The notes beneath the pieces were generated by a model, which was given only the letters and a program-made list of their open reading frames with translations, searched no databases and was not told the DNA's origin. Of a stretch of DNA of 64,000 nt, positions 10,097-20,896 are shown piece after piece. Numbering within the stretch: the first letter of the stretch is position 1; the number at the start of each line of letters is the position of its first letter. Source of the stretch: an uncultured Chiayiivirga sp. Lineage in GTDB: Bacteria > Pseudomonadota > Gammaproteobacteria > Xanthomonadales > Xanthomonadaceae. Position numbers and translations under genes: made by a program. The stretch lies in the NCBI GenBank assembly GCA_934525595.1, contig CAKSZJ010000001.1, positions 182,184-246,183 of the forward strand, read 5' to 3'.

Positions 10097-10824
10097 GCTT
10101 CACCGTGTATCCGGCCATCGACGTGCGCGACGGCGCGGTGGTGCGGCTGAAGCAGGGCGACTACGCGCAGCAGACCACCTATCAATCCACGCCGCTGGAA
10201 TTGGCGCAGCGCTATGCCGAGGACGGCGCGCACTGGCTGCATCTGGTGGATCTGGATGCCGCACGCGACGGCGGCTACACGCTTGCGCCGCTGCTGGCTG
10301 ACATCGCGAAAATCACGACGCTCAAGGTGCAGACCGGCGGTGGCATACGTAACCGCGATGATGTGCAGCGCGTGCTCGATGCCGGTGCCGCGCGCGTGGT
10401 GGTCGGAAGCCTTGCCGTGCGCGAGCCGGACACGGTGGCCGGCTGGCTGGCCGGATTCGGGGCGCAGCGCCTCACCGTCGCACTCGACACGCGCTTCATC
10501 GATGGACAGTGGCGCTTGCCGCTGCACGGCTGGACGGACCTCTCCGACCGCACGCTCGACGAACTGGCAACGTTCTATGCCGCTGCCGGCCTCGCGCACC
10601 TGCTGTGCACCGACATCGGCCGCGACGGCATGCTGGCCGGGCCGAATCTTTCCCTGTATGCGCATCTGGCGGGGATCACCCCCGGCGTGGCGGTGCAGGC
10701 CTCCGGAGGGATCCGAAATGTGGCCGACATCGCGGCCGCGCGCTTGCAGGGCTGCGGCGGCGCGATCCTCGGCAAGGCGCTGCTCGAACGGCGTTTCGAC
10801 CTCGGGGATGCCCTTGCATGCTGA
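10093..10824 (+). CDS. hisA: ProFAR isomerase
   Basis: Isomerises the aminoaldose ProFAR to the aminoketose PRFAR on a TIM barrel. It has 243 residues. The two catalytic aspartates sit in [14 protein letters not shown] near residue 8 and VALDTRF near 129; phosphate-binding loops TGGGIRN and ASGGIRN are present. Start ATG at 10093 overlaps hisH by four bases. Its end overlaps hisF by seven. Confidence 0.96.
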   Translation: MSFTVYPAIDVRDGAVVRLKQGDYAQQTTYQSTPLELAQRYAEDGAHWLHLVDLDAARDGGYTLAPLLADIAKITTLKVQTGGGIRNRDDVQRVLDAGAARVVVGSLAVREPDTVAGWLAGFGAQRLTVALDTRFIDGQWRLPLHGWTDLSDRTLDELATFYAAAGLAHLLCTDIGRDGMLAGPNLSLYAHLAGITPGVAVQASGGIRNVADIAAARLQGCGGAILGKALLERRFDLGDALAC

Positions 10825-11594
10825 GCCGAAGAATCATTCCGTGCCTGGACGTGCGCGAAGGACGCGTGGTGAAGGGCGTGCGCTTTCGCGATCACATCGA
10901 CATGGGCGGCATCGAGGAACTGGCCGTGCGCTATCGCGATGAAGGGGCCGACGAACTGGTGTTCTACGACATCACCGCCAGCCCGCAGGGCCGCAGCGTG
11001 GATCGGCACTGGGTGGAGCGCGTCGCGCGGCTGATCGACATCCCGTTCTGCGTGGCCGGCGGGATCCGCAGCGTGGCCGATGCGCGCGCCGTGCTGCATG
11101 CCGGAGCCGACAAGATCTCGATCAACACCCCGGCGCTGGAACGCCCCGAACTGATTTCCGAACTGGCCGAGGCTTTCGGCGTGCAGTGCGTGGTGCTCGG
11201 CATCGACAGCCTGCGCGATGCCGATGGCCGGTGGCGGGTGCGCAGTCATGCCGGTGATCCCGACGCCATCCGCACCCACGCGCGCGAAACGCTGGACTGG
11301 ATCGTCGAAGTCCAGCAGCGCGGCGCGGGAGAAATCGTGCTCAACTGCATGGGCTCGGACGGCGCGCGCAACGGTTACGACATCGAACAACTTGTCGCCG
11401 CGCGTGCCCTCTGCCGCGTGCCGCTGGTGGCCTCCGGCGGCGCCGGGGCGATCGGGCATTTCACCGAGGTGTTCAAGCGCGCCGACGTGGACGCGGCGCT
11501 GGCGGCCAGCGTGTTCCATTCCGGCGCGGTGGCCCTTCCCGAACTCAAGCGCGAGCTGGCCGACGCCGGCGTGGAGGTGCGCCATGTCTCCTGA
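10818..11594 (+). CDS. hisF: Imidazole glycerol phosphate synthase, cyclase subunit
   Basis: Forms imidazole glycerol phosphate and AICAR from PRFAR and ammonia in complex with HisH. It has 258 residues, a TIM barrel with catalytic aspartates in [15 protein letters not shown] (near residue 11) and [10 protein letters not shown] (near 132), and the phosphate-binding GGIRS and ASGGAGA loops. The start ATG at 10818 lies inside the hisA end; the gene overlaps hisIE by 11 bases. Confidence 0.97.
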   Translation: MLSRRIIPCLDVREGRVVKGVRFRDHIDMGGIEELAVRYRDEGADELVFYDITASPQGRSVDRHWVERVARLIDIPFCVAGGIRSVADARAVLHAGADKISINTPALERPELISELAEAFGVQCVVLGIDSLRDADGRWRVRSHAGDPDAIRTHARETLDWIVEVQQRGAGEIVLNCMGSDGARNGYDIEQLVAARALCRVPLVASGGAGAIGHFTEVFKRADVDAALAASVFHSGAVALPELKRELADAGVEVRHVS

Positions 11595-12213
11595 ACCGGC
11601 TGCCGGTTTCGATCCTTCCGCCCTGGCATGGGACAAGCAGGACGGGCTGATCCCCGTCGTGGTGCAGGATGCCGCCAGTCGACGGGTGCTGATGCTCGGC
11701 TACATGAGCCGCGAAGCGCTGGAGATCACCCTGGCGACCGCGCGGGTGACCTTCTTCAGCCGCAGCAGGAGACGGCTTTGGATCAAGGGCGAAAGCTCCG
11801 GTCATTTCCTCGCCCTGCGCGCCATCGAGACCGACTGCGACGGCGACGCGCTGCTCATCCAGGCGGAACCGCATGGCCCGACCTGCCACCTGGGCCGCGC
11901 CAGCTGTTTTGCCGCAGCGCCCGAAGACTTCCTCGGCGCGCTCGACGCCTTCATCGCACGGCGCCGGCGCGAGCTACCGGAGGACAGCTACACCACCCGC
12001 CTGTTCGAAGCCGGGATCAAGCGCATTGCGCAGAAGGTGGGCGAGGAAGGCGTGGAGACCGCACTCGCGGCCGCCGTGGGCGACGTTGTCGAACTGCGCA
12101 ACGAGGCCGCCGATCTGCTGTATCACCTCATCGCGCTGCTGCACGCCGCCGGCCTCTCGCTGGACGAGGTGCGCGACACCCTGGCCCGGCGCCACGCGCG
12201 GTCGGCGGAGTAG
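11584..12213 (+). CDS. hisI: Bifunctional PR-AMP cyclohydrolase/PR-ATP pyrophosphatase
   Basis: Carries out steps two and three of the pathway. It has 209 residues. The N-terminal cyclohydrolase (about 1-115) has the metal-binding [11 protein letters not shown] and [12 protein letters not shown] segments; the C-terminal pyrophosphatase (about 118-209) has [18 protein letters not shown] and the helical [14 protein letters not shown]. The ATG at 11584 overlaps hisF. This is the last gene of the operon, facing mfd. Confidence 0.95.
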   Translation: MSPEPAAGFDPSALAWDKQDGLIPVVVQDAASRRVLMLGYMSREALEITLATARVTFFSRSRRRLWIKGESSGHFLALRAIETDCDGDALLIQAEPHGPTCHLGRASCFAAAPEDFLGALDAFIARRRRELPEDSYTTRLFEAGIKRIAQKVGEEGVETALAAAVGDVVELRNEAADLLYHLIALLHAAGLSLDEVRDTLARRHARSAE

Positions 12214-12221
12214 GGTGCCCT

Positions 12222-12250
12222 GCGCCATGAGGTGACCGGCCTCGTGGCGC
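12222..12250. terminator. Hairpin between the convergent his operon and mfd
   Basis: GCGCCATGAGG, a 7-nt loop, then CCTCGTGGCGC: an 11-bp stem with one G-U pair, in the 68-base gap between the hisI stop and the mfd stop. No T-run on either side, so it may work poorly as an intrinsic terminator, but its place between convergent genes fits a two-way terminator. Confidence 0.45.
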
Positions 12251-12281
12251 CTGCGGGCGAGCCGCGGCGCGCGCTAGCGCG

Positions 12282-15200
12282 TCAGGATTTCACCAGGCTT
12301 TCCAGCAGGCTGCGCGCGGCGGCGAGGCGTTCGGTGGCGCCGGGCAGTTCCATCTTCAGGCGCAGCCTGTCGGGGCCGTCCATCTGGAAGATGCGCGGCT
12401 GGCCCTGGATCATGCGGATGATGGTCATCGGGTCGACCTTCGGCTGCGGCACGAACTGGATGCGGCCGCCGCGCTCCCCCAGCTCCAGTTTCCGGATGCC
12501 GATGGCGGTGGCGGCGAGCTTGAGTTCGGCCACGGCAAAAAGGGTCTTGACCGGCTCGGGCAGCAGGCCGAAGCGGTCGATCATTTCCACCTGCAATTCG
12601 CGCAGCGCGTCCACGTCCGGAGCCGAGGCGATGCGCTTGTACAGCGTCAGGCGGGTGTGCACGTCGGGCAGGTAATCGTCGGGGATGAGCGCGGGAAGGT
12701 GCAGCTCGACGTCTGCGCCGTGGCGGTCGGTGTCGTCCAGGTCGGGAATCCTTCCCTGCTTGATCGAGCGCACCGCACGCTCCAGCAGCTCGGTGTAGAG
12801 CGAGAAACCGACCTCGGCGATCTGGCCGGACTGGCCTTCTCCCAGCAGTTCGCCGGCGCCGCGGATTTCCAGATCGTGGGTGGCCAGGGTGAAGCCGGCG
12901 CCCAGCTCGTCGAGCGAGGCGATGGCCTCCAGGCGTTTGCGCGCATCGGAGGTCATGGCCTTGTCAGGCGGCACGATGAGGTAGGCGTAGGCGCGGTGGT
13001 GCGAGCGCCCGACGCGGCCGCGCAGCTGGTGCAGCTGGGCCAGGCCGAAGCGGTCGGCGCGGTCGATCACGATGGTGTTGGCGTTGGGGATGTCGATGCC
13101 GGATTCGATGATCGTGGTGCACACCAGCACGTTGAAGCGCTGGCGATTGAAGTCGAGCATCACCTGTTCCAGCTCCCGTTCGGGCATCTGGCCGTGGGCG
13201 ATGCGGATTCTCGCCTCGGGCACCAGCTCGCCCAGCTCGCGCGCCACCCGTTCGATGTCGCTGACCTCGTTGTGCAGGAAGTACACCTGTCCGCCGCGCG
13301 CCAGCTCGCGCTGGAAGGCTTCGCGCATCTGCGCCGGATCCCATTGCGTGACCACGGTCTGCACTGCCAGCCGGTTGGGCGGAGGGGTGGCGATGATGGA
13401 CAGCTCACGCAGCCCCGACATCGCCATGTTGAGGGTGCGGGGGATCGGCGTTGCGGTCAGCGTGAGCAGGTGCACCTGCGCGCGCATGGCCTTTAGGCGC
13501 TCCTTCTGGCGTACGCCGAAGCGCTGCTCCTCGTCGACGATGACGAGCCCAAGATCCTTGAACTTCACATCCTCCTGCAGCAGGCGATGGGTGCCGACGA
13601 TGACGTCGATTTTTCCTGCGGCGAGCGTGTCGAGTTCGGCCTTGATCTCCTTCGCCGTCTTGAAGCGCGACAGCACCTCCACGCGCAGCGGCCAGTCCGC
13701 GAAACGGTCGCGGAAGTTGCGGTAATGCTGTTCGGCCAGCAGGGTGGTGGGCACCAGGACCGCGACCTGCTTGCCGGCGGCCGCGGCGACGAAGGCGGCG
13801 CGGACGGCGACTTCGGTCTTGCCGAAACCGACGTCGCCGCAGACCACGCGGTCCATCGGCTGGGCCGAATCGAGGTCGGCGATCACCGCCTCGATGGCGG
13901 CCAGCTGGTCGGGGGTTTCCTCGAACGGGAACTGCGCGGCGAAGGGCGCGTACATGGCGCGATCCACCTGCAGCGCGATGCCGGCGCGCGCCTGGCGCTT
14001 CGCCTGGATTTCCAGCAGCTCGGCGGCCACGTCGCGGACCTTTTCCGCGGCCTTCTTCTTCGCCTTTTCCCACTGCTCGCCGCCGAGTGAATGCAGCGGC
14101 GCCAGCTCGGGCGAGGCACCGGCGTAGCGACTGACCAGGTGCAGCTGCGTCACCGGCACGTAGAGCTTGTCGCCCTTGGCGTACTGGATGCACAGGAACT
14201 CGGCGCGCTGTTCGCCCACGTCGAGCATCTCCAGCCCGATGTAACGGCCCACGCCGTGGTCCTCGTGCACGATGGGCGAGCCGGGGGAGATTTCCGACAG
14301 GTCGCGCAGGATGGCTTCCGGATCGCGTCCGGCGCGCGTGCGCCGCCGCGTGCCGACCGCGCGTTCGGGATAGAACTGGCGCTCTGTGAGCACGCACAGC
14401 GCCGGTTCGGAAAGCGCGAAGCCATCCTCCAGCGCGGCCACGGTGATGAGGACGCGGGTATCGGCGTCCTCTCCCGCCGATGATGGGGACGGAGAGGCGG
14501 AAAACGCCGCCCAGTCCGCCACCGTCTTCGGTTTCAGCCTGAGGTGTCCGAGGGTGTCGATCAGCGCTTCGCGTCGCCCGGGGGAGTCGGCCGCGATCAG
14601 CACCCGTCCGGGGTAGTTTTCGAGGAAACCCTGCAGCGCCGAGGCGCTCGCCTCGCCCTTCTGCACCAGAGGCAAGGCCGGCGCCGGTGCGTCGCCCAGC
14701 GGGTGTGCCTGCCCGAAGCGCGGATGGTCGTGTCCGAGCACCTCGATGCGGCACCGCTGGTTGATCGCTTCGCGCAGGGACTCGGGAGACAGGAAGAGGT
14801 CGGCCGGCGGCAGCACCGGGCGCTCGATGTCGTGGCGGCGCTGTTCGTGGCGCTCGCCGGTCTGCGTCCAGAACGCCTCGGCGGCTTCCAGTGCGCCCTC
14901 GCCGAGCAGGCACAGCGTGTCTGTGCCGAGGTAGTCGAACAGCGTGGCGGTGGCATCGAAGAACAGCGGCAGGTAGTACTCGATGCCGGCCGGCGCGCCG
15001 CCTTCCTTCATGTCCTGATAGATCGGGCAGCGTCGCGGGTCGATCGGGAACCGCTCGCGCAGCGCACCGCGAAAACGCTTGGAGGCGTCCTCATCGAGCG
15101 GGAACTCGCGCGCCGGCAGCAGGCGTACCGCATCGACCCTGTGCAGCGATCGCTGGGTCTCCGGGTCGAAGGTGCGGATTGAATCCACGTCCTGGTCGAA

Positions 15201-15758
15201 CAGTTCGATGCGGTAGGGTTCGGCGCTGCCCATCGGGAAGATGTCGAGCAGTGCGCCGCGCACCGCGAAATCGCCCGGGTCGAGCACCTGCGGCACGTGG
15301 CGATAGCCGGCGGCCTCCAGGCGGCGCTTCTCGGTGTCCAGCGAGAGCGTTTGCCCGTGCTCCACCACCAGCGATTGGCCGACGATGAAGCCGGGCGGCG
15401 CCAGGCGCTGCATGAGGGTCGATACCGGCACCACCAGCACGCCGCAGGCGGCTTCGGGCAGGCGATAGAGCGTGGCCACCCGCTGGGAAACGATGTCCGG
15501 CTGCGGGCTGAAAAGATCGTAGGGCAGGGTTTCCCAGTCGGGAAAAGGCAGCACCGGAAGGCTGGGCGCGAAGAAGGCCAGTTCGGTCTCCAGCACGCGC
15601 GCGGCGTGGCTGTCGCGCGTTACCGCCAGAAGCAGGCCGCTTTGTTCCTCGGCCACGCGTGCCACTGCCAGTGACAGGGCGCTCAGGCTCGAGGGTGCGC
15701 GCCAGTCGGCGCGCTTCTGGCTGCCGCAGGGGCACGGGGGAAGGGGGATCGAAGGCAT
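12282..15758 (-). CDS. mfd: Transcription-repair coupling factor
   Basis: Superfamily 2 translocase that pushes stalled RNA polymerase off DNA lesions and recruits UvrA. It has 1158 residues, normal length. Order: UvrB-like N-terminal module (about 1-340), RNA polymerase-interacting CarD-like domain near 490-560 (HEDHGVGRYIGLEML), helicase motifs including GDVGFGKTEVA near 640, the DEEQRFGV box, and TATPIPRTLNMA, then a second RecA-like domain with SGIDIPNANT and QLRGRVGRS, and the C-terminal TRCF domain. Transcribed toward the his operon. Confidence 0.97.
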   Translation of the reverse strand: MPSIPLPPCPCGSQKRADWRAPSSLSALSLAVARVAEEQSGLLLAVTRDSHAARVLETELAFFAPSLPVLPFPDWETLPYDLFSPQPDIVSQRVATLYRLPEAACGVLVVPVSTLMQRLAPPGFIVGQSLVVEHGQTLSLDTEKRRLEAAGYRHVPQVLDPGDFAVRGALLDIFPMGSAEPYRIELFDQDVDSIRTFDPETQRSLHRVDAVRLLPAREFPLDEDASKRFRGALRERFPIDPRRCPIYQDMKEGGAPAGIEYYLPLFFDATATLFDYLGTDTLCLLGEGALEAAEAFWTQTGERHEQRRHDIERPVLPPADLFLSPESLREAINQRCRIEVLGHDHPRFGQAHPLGDAPAPALPLVQKGEASASALQGFLENYPGRVLIAADSPGRREALIDTLGHLRLKPKTVADWAAFSASPSPSSAGEDADTRVLITVAALEDGFALSEPALCVLTERQFYPERAVGTRRRTRAGRDPEAILRDLSEISPGSPIVHEDHGVGRYIGLEMLDVGEQRAEFLCIQYAKGDKLYVPVTQLHLVSRYAGASPELAPLHSLGGEQWEKAKKKAAEKVRDVAAELLEIQAKRQARAGIALQVDRAMYAPFAAQFPFEETPDQLAAIEAVIADLDSAQPMDRVVCGDVGFGKTEVAVRAAFVAAAAGKQVAVLVPTTLLAEQHYRNFRDRFADWPLRVEVLSRFKTAKEIKAELDTLAAGKIDVIVGTHRLLQEDVKFKDLGLVIVDEEQRFGVRQKERLKAMRAQVHLLTLTATPIPRTLNMAMSGLRELSIIATPPPNRLAVQTVVTQWDPAQMREAFQRELARGGQVYFLHNEVSDIERVARELGELVPEARIRIAHGQMPERELEQVMLDFNRQRFNVLVCTTIIESGIDIPNANTIVIDRADRFGLAQLHQLRGRVGRSHHRAYAYLIVPPDKAMTSDARKRLEAIASLDELGAGFTLATHDLEIRGAGELLGEGQSGQIAEVGFSLYTELLERAVRSIKQGRIPDLDDTDRHGADVELHLPALIPDDYLPDVHTRLTLYKRIASAPDVDALRELQVEMIDRFGLLPEPVKTLFAVAELKLAATAIGIRKLELGERGGRIQFVPQPKVDPMTIIRMIQGQPRIFQMDGPDRLRLKMELPGATERLAAARSLLESLVKS

Positions 15759-15864
15759 CGTGCGATCAGCGCACGGCGGCTGCGCCGTGCGGAACGGAGA
15801 AAGTAGACCGCCTAGTTTAAGGGAATCGCGGCCCGGGCCGACGGTTCGGCGCGAGCCTGTGTCG

Positions 15865-16350
15865 TCAGAGCGCCAGCGCCAGCACGAAAATGCCCAGCAT
15901 CAGGAAGGCGATGCTGACGCGCGCGATCAGGCCCACCAGGACGCCAACCCAGGTGCCGATGCCGACGCGGGTGGCCAGGCCGCCCTGGCGGCTGTGGATG
16001 AATTCGCCGGCGAATGCGCCGATGAAGGGGCCGAGCAGGATGCCGAAGAGCCCGAAGAAGAGCCCGATGAGGGTGCCGAGCGCCGCTCCCACCAGAGCCA
16101 GGCGGCTGGCACCGGCGCGCTTGGCGCCGAGCAGGTTGGCGACGAAATCCAGTATCAGCGACAGCGCGGCGAGTGCGCCGAGCAGCGCCAGCATGCCCCA
16201 GCCGACGCGCGTGAAACCTTCGCCCCAGGCCACCAGCAGCATGCCGGCGAACATCAGCGGCGTGCCCGGCAGCGCCGGCAGCACGGCGCCCGCCAGGCCG
16301 ACGATCACCAGCAGGGCGCCGAGAACGTAGAGAACGATGGAAAGGTCCAT
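15865..16350 (-). CDS. DUF456 family small membrane protein
   Basis: It has 161 residues with four or five hydrophobic segments. LAGAVLPALPGTPLMFAG near the N terminus, and later glycine-rich segments (LGTLIGLFFGLFGILLGPFIGAFAGEF), are characteristic of DUF456. Function is unknown. The frame extends upstream, but the ATG at 16350 puts the first membrane segment (IVLYVLGALLVIVGLAG) at the N terminus. It lies in the inner membrane. It is 106 bases from mfd in the same direction and may share its promoter region's opposite flank. Confidence 0.75.
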   Translation of the reverse strand: MDLSIVLYVLGALLVIVGLAGAVLPALPGTPLMFAGMLLVAWGEGFTRVGWGMLALLGALAALSLILDFVANLLGAKRAGASRLALVGAALGTLIGLFFGLFGILLGPFIGAFAGEFIHSRQGGLATRVGIGTWVGVLVGLIARVSIAFLMLGIFVLALAL

Positions 16351-16525
16351 GGATGGCCTTGTTCGGATGCGGATGGCGCAGGGTGCGCGCGGTGGGCTGA
16401 GCCGGCTGGCCGCCGCGGGGCGCACGAACAATGCTAGCGTACGATGCGCTCTTCGCCGCCGCTGCATGGGGACGCGTGCGGCGGCGGTTCATCCGCGCGG
16501 TGCCCCGTTTCCGAGACCTGTTCCG

Positions 16526-16951
16526 ATGTTGGCAACCATTGCGCGCTTTCTCGATCCGGTCGAAGCCCAGGTGGTGCGCGCGCGGCTGGAATCCGAGGGC
16601 ATCGCCGCAAGCGTTGCGGGCTACCAGCACGCGCTGGCCGATTGGACCCTGCTGCCGGCGCTGGGCGGCGCCTCGCTGCAGGTGCCCGCTGCACAGGCGA
16701 CATTGGCGTTGGAGGTCCTCCAGGACTATCGCTCCGGGACACTGGAGGCCGATCTGCTCGAGCAGCATCCCGCCACCGCACGCGCGGCCTGCCCGCACTG
16801 TGGATCGACGGGCGCGATGCGCTTGCCGTCCCTGCGCCATCGAGTTCGCGCTGCGGTGCTGGCACTGGGGCTGGGGATCCCCGCTCCGGTGGATGCCTCG
16901 GAGCGGCGCTGCCGGGATTGCGGAAAGCGCTGGCGCGCGGCCGGGGCGTGA
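16526..16951 (+). CDS. DUF2007-like protein with zinc ribbon
   Basis: It has 141 residues. The N-terminal ~70 residues (LDPVEAQVVRARLESEGIAASV followed by LQVPAAQATLALEVL) resemble DUF2007, a small ferredoxin-like fold often called putative signal-transducing protein. The C-terminal part carries two cysteine pairs, CPHC near residue 90 and CRDC near 130, that could form a zinc ribbon. Function is unknown. The ATG at 16526 was chosen because the upstream extension has no conserved character. It is 41 bases before slyX. Confidence 0.65.
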   Translation: MLATIARFLDPVEAQVVRARLESEGIAASVAGYQHALADWTLLPALGGASLQVPAAQATLALEVLQDYRSGTLEADLLEQHPATARAACPHCGSTGAMRLPSLRHRVRAAVLALGLGIPAPVDASERRCRDCGKRWRAAGA

Positions 16952-16992
16952 GCGCGTGGAACTGCGGGACGCTGCAGGTAAACTATCCGGCT

Positions 16993-17202
16993 ATGACCGA
17001 TGACGCCCGCCTGATCGAAATCGAAACCCGGCTCGCCTTCCAGGAGTCCGCGCTGCAGGAGCTTGACGAACTGGTCAACCGCCAGCGGCTGGAGCTGGAG
17101 TCCCTGCGTCGCGTGGTGGGGCAGGCCATGGCGGATCTGCTCACCCTGCGCGAAGGGCTGTCCTCGGGCGCGGCCAACGAGCCGCCTCCTCCGCACTACT
17201 GA
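16993..17202 (+). CDS. slyX: SlyX family protein
   Basis: It has 69 residues, almost all one predicted coiled coil: ETRLAFQESALQELDELVNRQRLELESLRR, then a Pro-rich end PPPPHY. The length, the opening IEIETRLAFQE and the PPPHY tail are the family's marks. Its cellular role is not established. The ATG at 16993 is in a good position; DUF2058 follows after nine bases, so they are likely cotranscribed. Confidence 0.85.
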   Translation: MTDDARLIEIETRLAFQESALQELDELVNRQRLELESLRRVVGQAMADLLTLREGLSSGAANEPPPPHY

Positions 17203-17211
17203 GAGTGTCCC

Positions 17212-17808
17212 ATGAGTGATTCGCTGAAGGACCAGCTGATGAAGCTCGGCTTCAAGCCGGCCGCCAGGCCTGCGCCCGAGCGCAAGCCCGCGGGCAGGCA
17301 GGAGCAGGGGCGGGCGCCGGGCGGTGGCGCCAGAGGCGCACCTGCGCGGCACCCCGAAGGGCGCGGCCGGCCGCGTCACGAGGGAGACATCGACCTCGCC
17401 AAGGCCTTTGCGATCCGTGCGCAGAAGGAGAAGGACGAGCGCATCGCGGCCGAGCGACAGCGGCAGGAAGACGCGCGCCAGCGCCGCGAAGCGCGGGCCA
17501 AGCTGGATGAGTTTCTGCGGCGCGTGCGGCTCAACGATGATACCGCCGAGATCGCGCGCCATTTTCCCTACGGCGGCAAGATCCGTCGCATCCACGTCAC
17601 CGCCGAACAGCTGGTCGCGCTCAACGCCGGCACGCTGGCCGTGGTGCAGCTCGCCGGCCGCTATCACCTGGTCACTGCGGCCGATGGCGCGCAGGCCGAG
17701 TCGCTCCTTTCCGGTTCGCTTGCGCTGCTGGTGGATCCGGACGCGCCGGCGCCCGACGAGCCGTACTCCGACCCGCGCTATCAGGTGCCCGACGACCTGG
17801 TCTGGTGA
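17212..17808 (+). CDS. DUF2058 family protein (YaiL-like)
   Basis: It has 198 residues. The start MSDSLKDQLMKLGFK is the family signature; it is followed by a low-complexity basic region (about 20-70), a charged helical region, and a C-terminal conserved part (NDDTAEIARHFPYGGKIRRIHVTAEQ). Known relatives are described as nucleoproteins or polynucleotide-associated, but the function is not firmly known. Cotranscribed with slyX. It faces a small gene on the other strand after 52 bases. Confidence 0.8.
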   Translation: MSDSLKDQLMKLGFKPAARPAPERKPAGRQEQGRAPGGGARGAPARHPEGRGRPRHEGDIDLAKAFAIRAQKEKDERIAAERQRQEDARQRREARAKLDEFLRRVRLNDDTAEIARHFPYGGKIRRIHVTAEQLVALNAGTLAVVQLAGRYHLVTAADGAQAESLLSGSLALLVDPDAPAPDEPYSDPRYQVPDDLVW

Positions 17809-17860
17809 CCTGCGCCCGGCCGGCGCGGTCAGCCCGGAACGGCGCGTGCCGGCGATGCGC

Positions 17861-18160
17861 TCAATGGCGCAGGGGGAAGGGCTGCACCATGCGGGTGCGC
17901 AGCGCCTCGTCGTCGCCTTCGGGCGGAACCAGCTGCTCCAGGACGAGGCCCAGCGCGGCGGCATCGTCGTGGTCCATGCCGTCGAGCGCGCGGAACTCGG
18001 CATCGAGCAGCGCGGCGCGTGCGCTGTCTTCGCTGTCGTAGCTGAGCGTGTTTCCGACGCTGTCGAGCACTTCGGCAGTGCCCGAGTCGCGCACGCGCAG
18101 CCGGCTCCAGACCAGCAGCTCTCCGAGTCGAACCACCCACCACTGGTCGCTGCTGGTCAT
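17861..18160 (-). CDS. Hypothetical protein
   Basis: It has 99 residues, acidic, starting with MTSSDQWWVVRLGELLVWSR. No domain recognised. A soluble single-domain protein is likely, as there is no signal peptide or membrane segment. It follows a small membrane protein gene and asnS in the same direction (gap 13 bases), so it may be the third gene of an asnS transcript. Confidence 0.6.
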   Translation of the reverse strand: MTSSDQWWVVRLGELLVWSRLRVRDSGTAEVLDSVGNTLSYDSEDSARAALLDAEFRALDGMDHDDAAALGLVLEQLVPPEGDDEALRTRMVQPFPLRH

Positions 18161-18173
18161 GTGCGCTCGTGCC

Positions 18174-18470
18174 TCATCGGTAGATCAGCCATAGGATCGC
18201 GGCCATGGCCAGTGCGCCCAGGGTGCACCACAGCGCCAGTCGCGCCGGCGTCGCCAGGCCGTTGAGCGCACGATCCGCCAGCGCGCGATAGCGTCCCGCC
18301 AGCAGCCAGAGCAGCGCTCCGGGGGCAATGAAGGGAATGGCGCCCAGGCCCTTGAGCAGGGCAGGGTGACGATCCCGCAGGTGCACCAGCGTCATCGCCC
18401 AGAAAAGCGCAAAGGCCAGCGTGCCGGAAATGGCAACGGCGAAAGCGATCAACGCGAGGAACATGCCCAT
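18174..18470 (-). CDS. Small inner-membrane protein, function unknown
   Basis: It has 98 residues and about three hydrophobic helices: LIAFAVAISGTLAFALFWAMTL, LGAIPFIAPGALLWLLAG, and LALWCTLGALAMAAILWLIY. No family recognised. Two in-frame ATGs (18470 and 18464) are possible. It starts 17 bases after asnS ends and is likely cotranscribed with it. Confidence 0.6.
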   Translation of the reverse strand: MGMFLALIAFAVAISGTLAFALFWAMTLVHLRDRHPALLKGLGAIPFIAPGALLWLLAGRYRALADRALNGLATPARLALWCTLGALAMAAILWLIYR

Positions 18471-18487
18471 TCAACAGGTTTCCATGA

Positions 18488-19888
<1,401 letters not shown>

Positions 19889-20027
19889 TGCCTTGAATCT
19901 CCGCGCCGACGGGCGCATATGGAATGGAGCATGATAGCGAAACGCCCGCCGTCGATGACATGGACGGCAAGCGTCTCCGACGCTACCGTGCCCTGGTTGC
20001 CCGCCTGATACCCCGCTGGACACTCCG

Positions 20028-20363
20028 ATGAGCATTCGACTGACCCCGTCCGCCCTCGATCGCGCCCGCCGTTTCCTGGAAACCCGCCCCGAGGCCGCCG
20101 GCCTTCGTCTGGGGGTGAAGAAGAGCGGCTGTTCGGGCTTCGGCTACGCCGTCGATCTGGCCGAGCGGATCGAGGCCGATGACGCGGTGTTCGAGCAGGA
20201 GGGCGTCCGGGTGCTGGTCGATCCGCGCAGCCTTGCGATGGTGGACGGCACCACGATCGACTTCGTGCGGCGCGGGCTCAACCAGGAGTTCGTGTTCGAC
20301 AACCCCAAGGCCACCGGCGGCTGCGGCTGCGGCGAGAGCTTCACCGTGACCGAGGGCATCTGA
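20028..20363 (+). CDS. IscA/SufA/ErpA family iron-sulfur cluster carrier
   Basis: A-type carrier protein that hands Fe-S clusters to apo-enzymes in the cytoplasm. It has 111 residues. The three cysteines of the family are present: [10 protein letters not shown] near residue 36 and GGCGCGESF near 102-104. Which of the A-type paralogs it is cannot be decided; no isc or suf genes are adjacent. It is divergent from asnS across 139 bases and converges on the guanidinium exporter gene. Confidence 0.88.
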   Translation: MSIRLTPSALDRARRFLETRPEAAGLRLGVKKSGCSGFGYAVDLAERIEADDAVFEQEGVRVLVDPRSLAMVDGTTIDFVRRGLNQEFVFDNPKATGGCGCGESFTVTEGI

Positions 20364-20377
20364 GGGGCCTCGGCCCC
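20364..20377. terminator. Short hairpin between convergent genes
   Basis: GGGGC-CTCG-GCCCC right after the IscA-type gene stop and before the end of the gdx gene on the other strand. The stem is only 5 bp and lacks a T-run. It could help to end either transcript. Confidence 0.25.
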
Positions 20378-20386
20378 GAACCGGCC

Positions 20387-20704
20387 TCATCCTTCAGACA
20401 GCCGCATCAGCACCAGACCGCCGACGATCATCGCCGCAGCCAGCACGCGCAGCGGGGTTGCCTGTTCGCCCAGCACCAGTACGCCCAGGGTAAACGCTCC
20501 TACCGCGCCGATTCCGGTCCAGATCGTGTAGGCCGTGCCGAGCGGCAGCTCGCGCATGGCGCGCGCCAGGAGGGCGAAACTGGCGATCATCGTCACCAGG
20601 GTGATCAGGCTGGGGGTGAGCCGGGTGAATCCCTCGGAGCGCTTCATGGAAAACGCCCACACCACCTCCAGCACGCCGGCAAGCAGAAGAAAGAACCACG
20701 CCAT
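20387..20704 (-). CDS. gdx: Small multidrug resistance protein, guanidinium exporter (Gdx/SugE type)
   Basis: Four-helix inner-membrane protein of 105 residues that works as an antiparallel dimer. The conserved glutamate of helix 1 is in [22 protein letters not shown]. The motifs [16 protein letters not shown] and the overall sequence match the SugE/Gdx branch rather than EmrE-type drug pumps; Gdx proteins exchange guanidinium for protons. The call is strengthened by the two ACGR-loop hairpins in the leader (guanidine-II riboswitch). ATG at 20704 has GGAGG seven bases upstream; the longer frame would swallow the riboswitch. Confidence 0.9.
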   Translation of the reverse strand: MAWFFLLLAGVLEVVWAFSMKRSEGFTRLTPSLITLVTMIASFALLARAMRELPLGTAYTIWTGIGAVGAFTLGVLVLGEQATPLRVLAAAMIVGGLVLMRLSEG

Positions 20705-20715
20705 TGCACGTCCTC

Positions 20716-20775
20716 CAATGTCCGGGCCGTCCCGCGTGGCTGCCCGCACGGCGCGGGGGAGGTCGTCCTCCTGCA
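20716..20775 (-). ncRNA. Guanidine-II (mini-ykkC) riboswitch
   Basis: Read on the minus strand, the leader of gdx has two small hairpins with ACGR tetraloops: GGAGG-ACGA-CCTCC (20758-20771) and CGGG-ACGG-CCCG (20723-20734), joined by a ~23-nt linker. The second is followed closely by the GGAGG ribosome-binding site and the ATG at 20704. Two ACGR-capped stems just before a Shine-Dalgarno are the defining mark of guanidine-II riboswitches, which bind guanidinium and free the ribosome-binding site. Confidence 0.85.
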
Positions 20776-20896
20776 AGAAGGCGGCATGATGCCACCGCCC
20801 CGGCCGCGTCTCCTCCGCCAGATGCACTGCCGGGTGAATGGCGCCCGCCGCGCGGCGCGACGCAGTCGCGAGGCGGAATCGCAGGCGTCTGGATAA

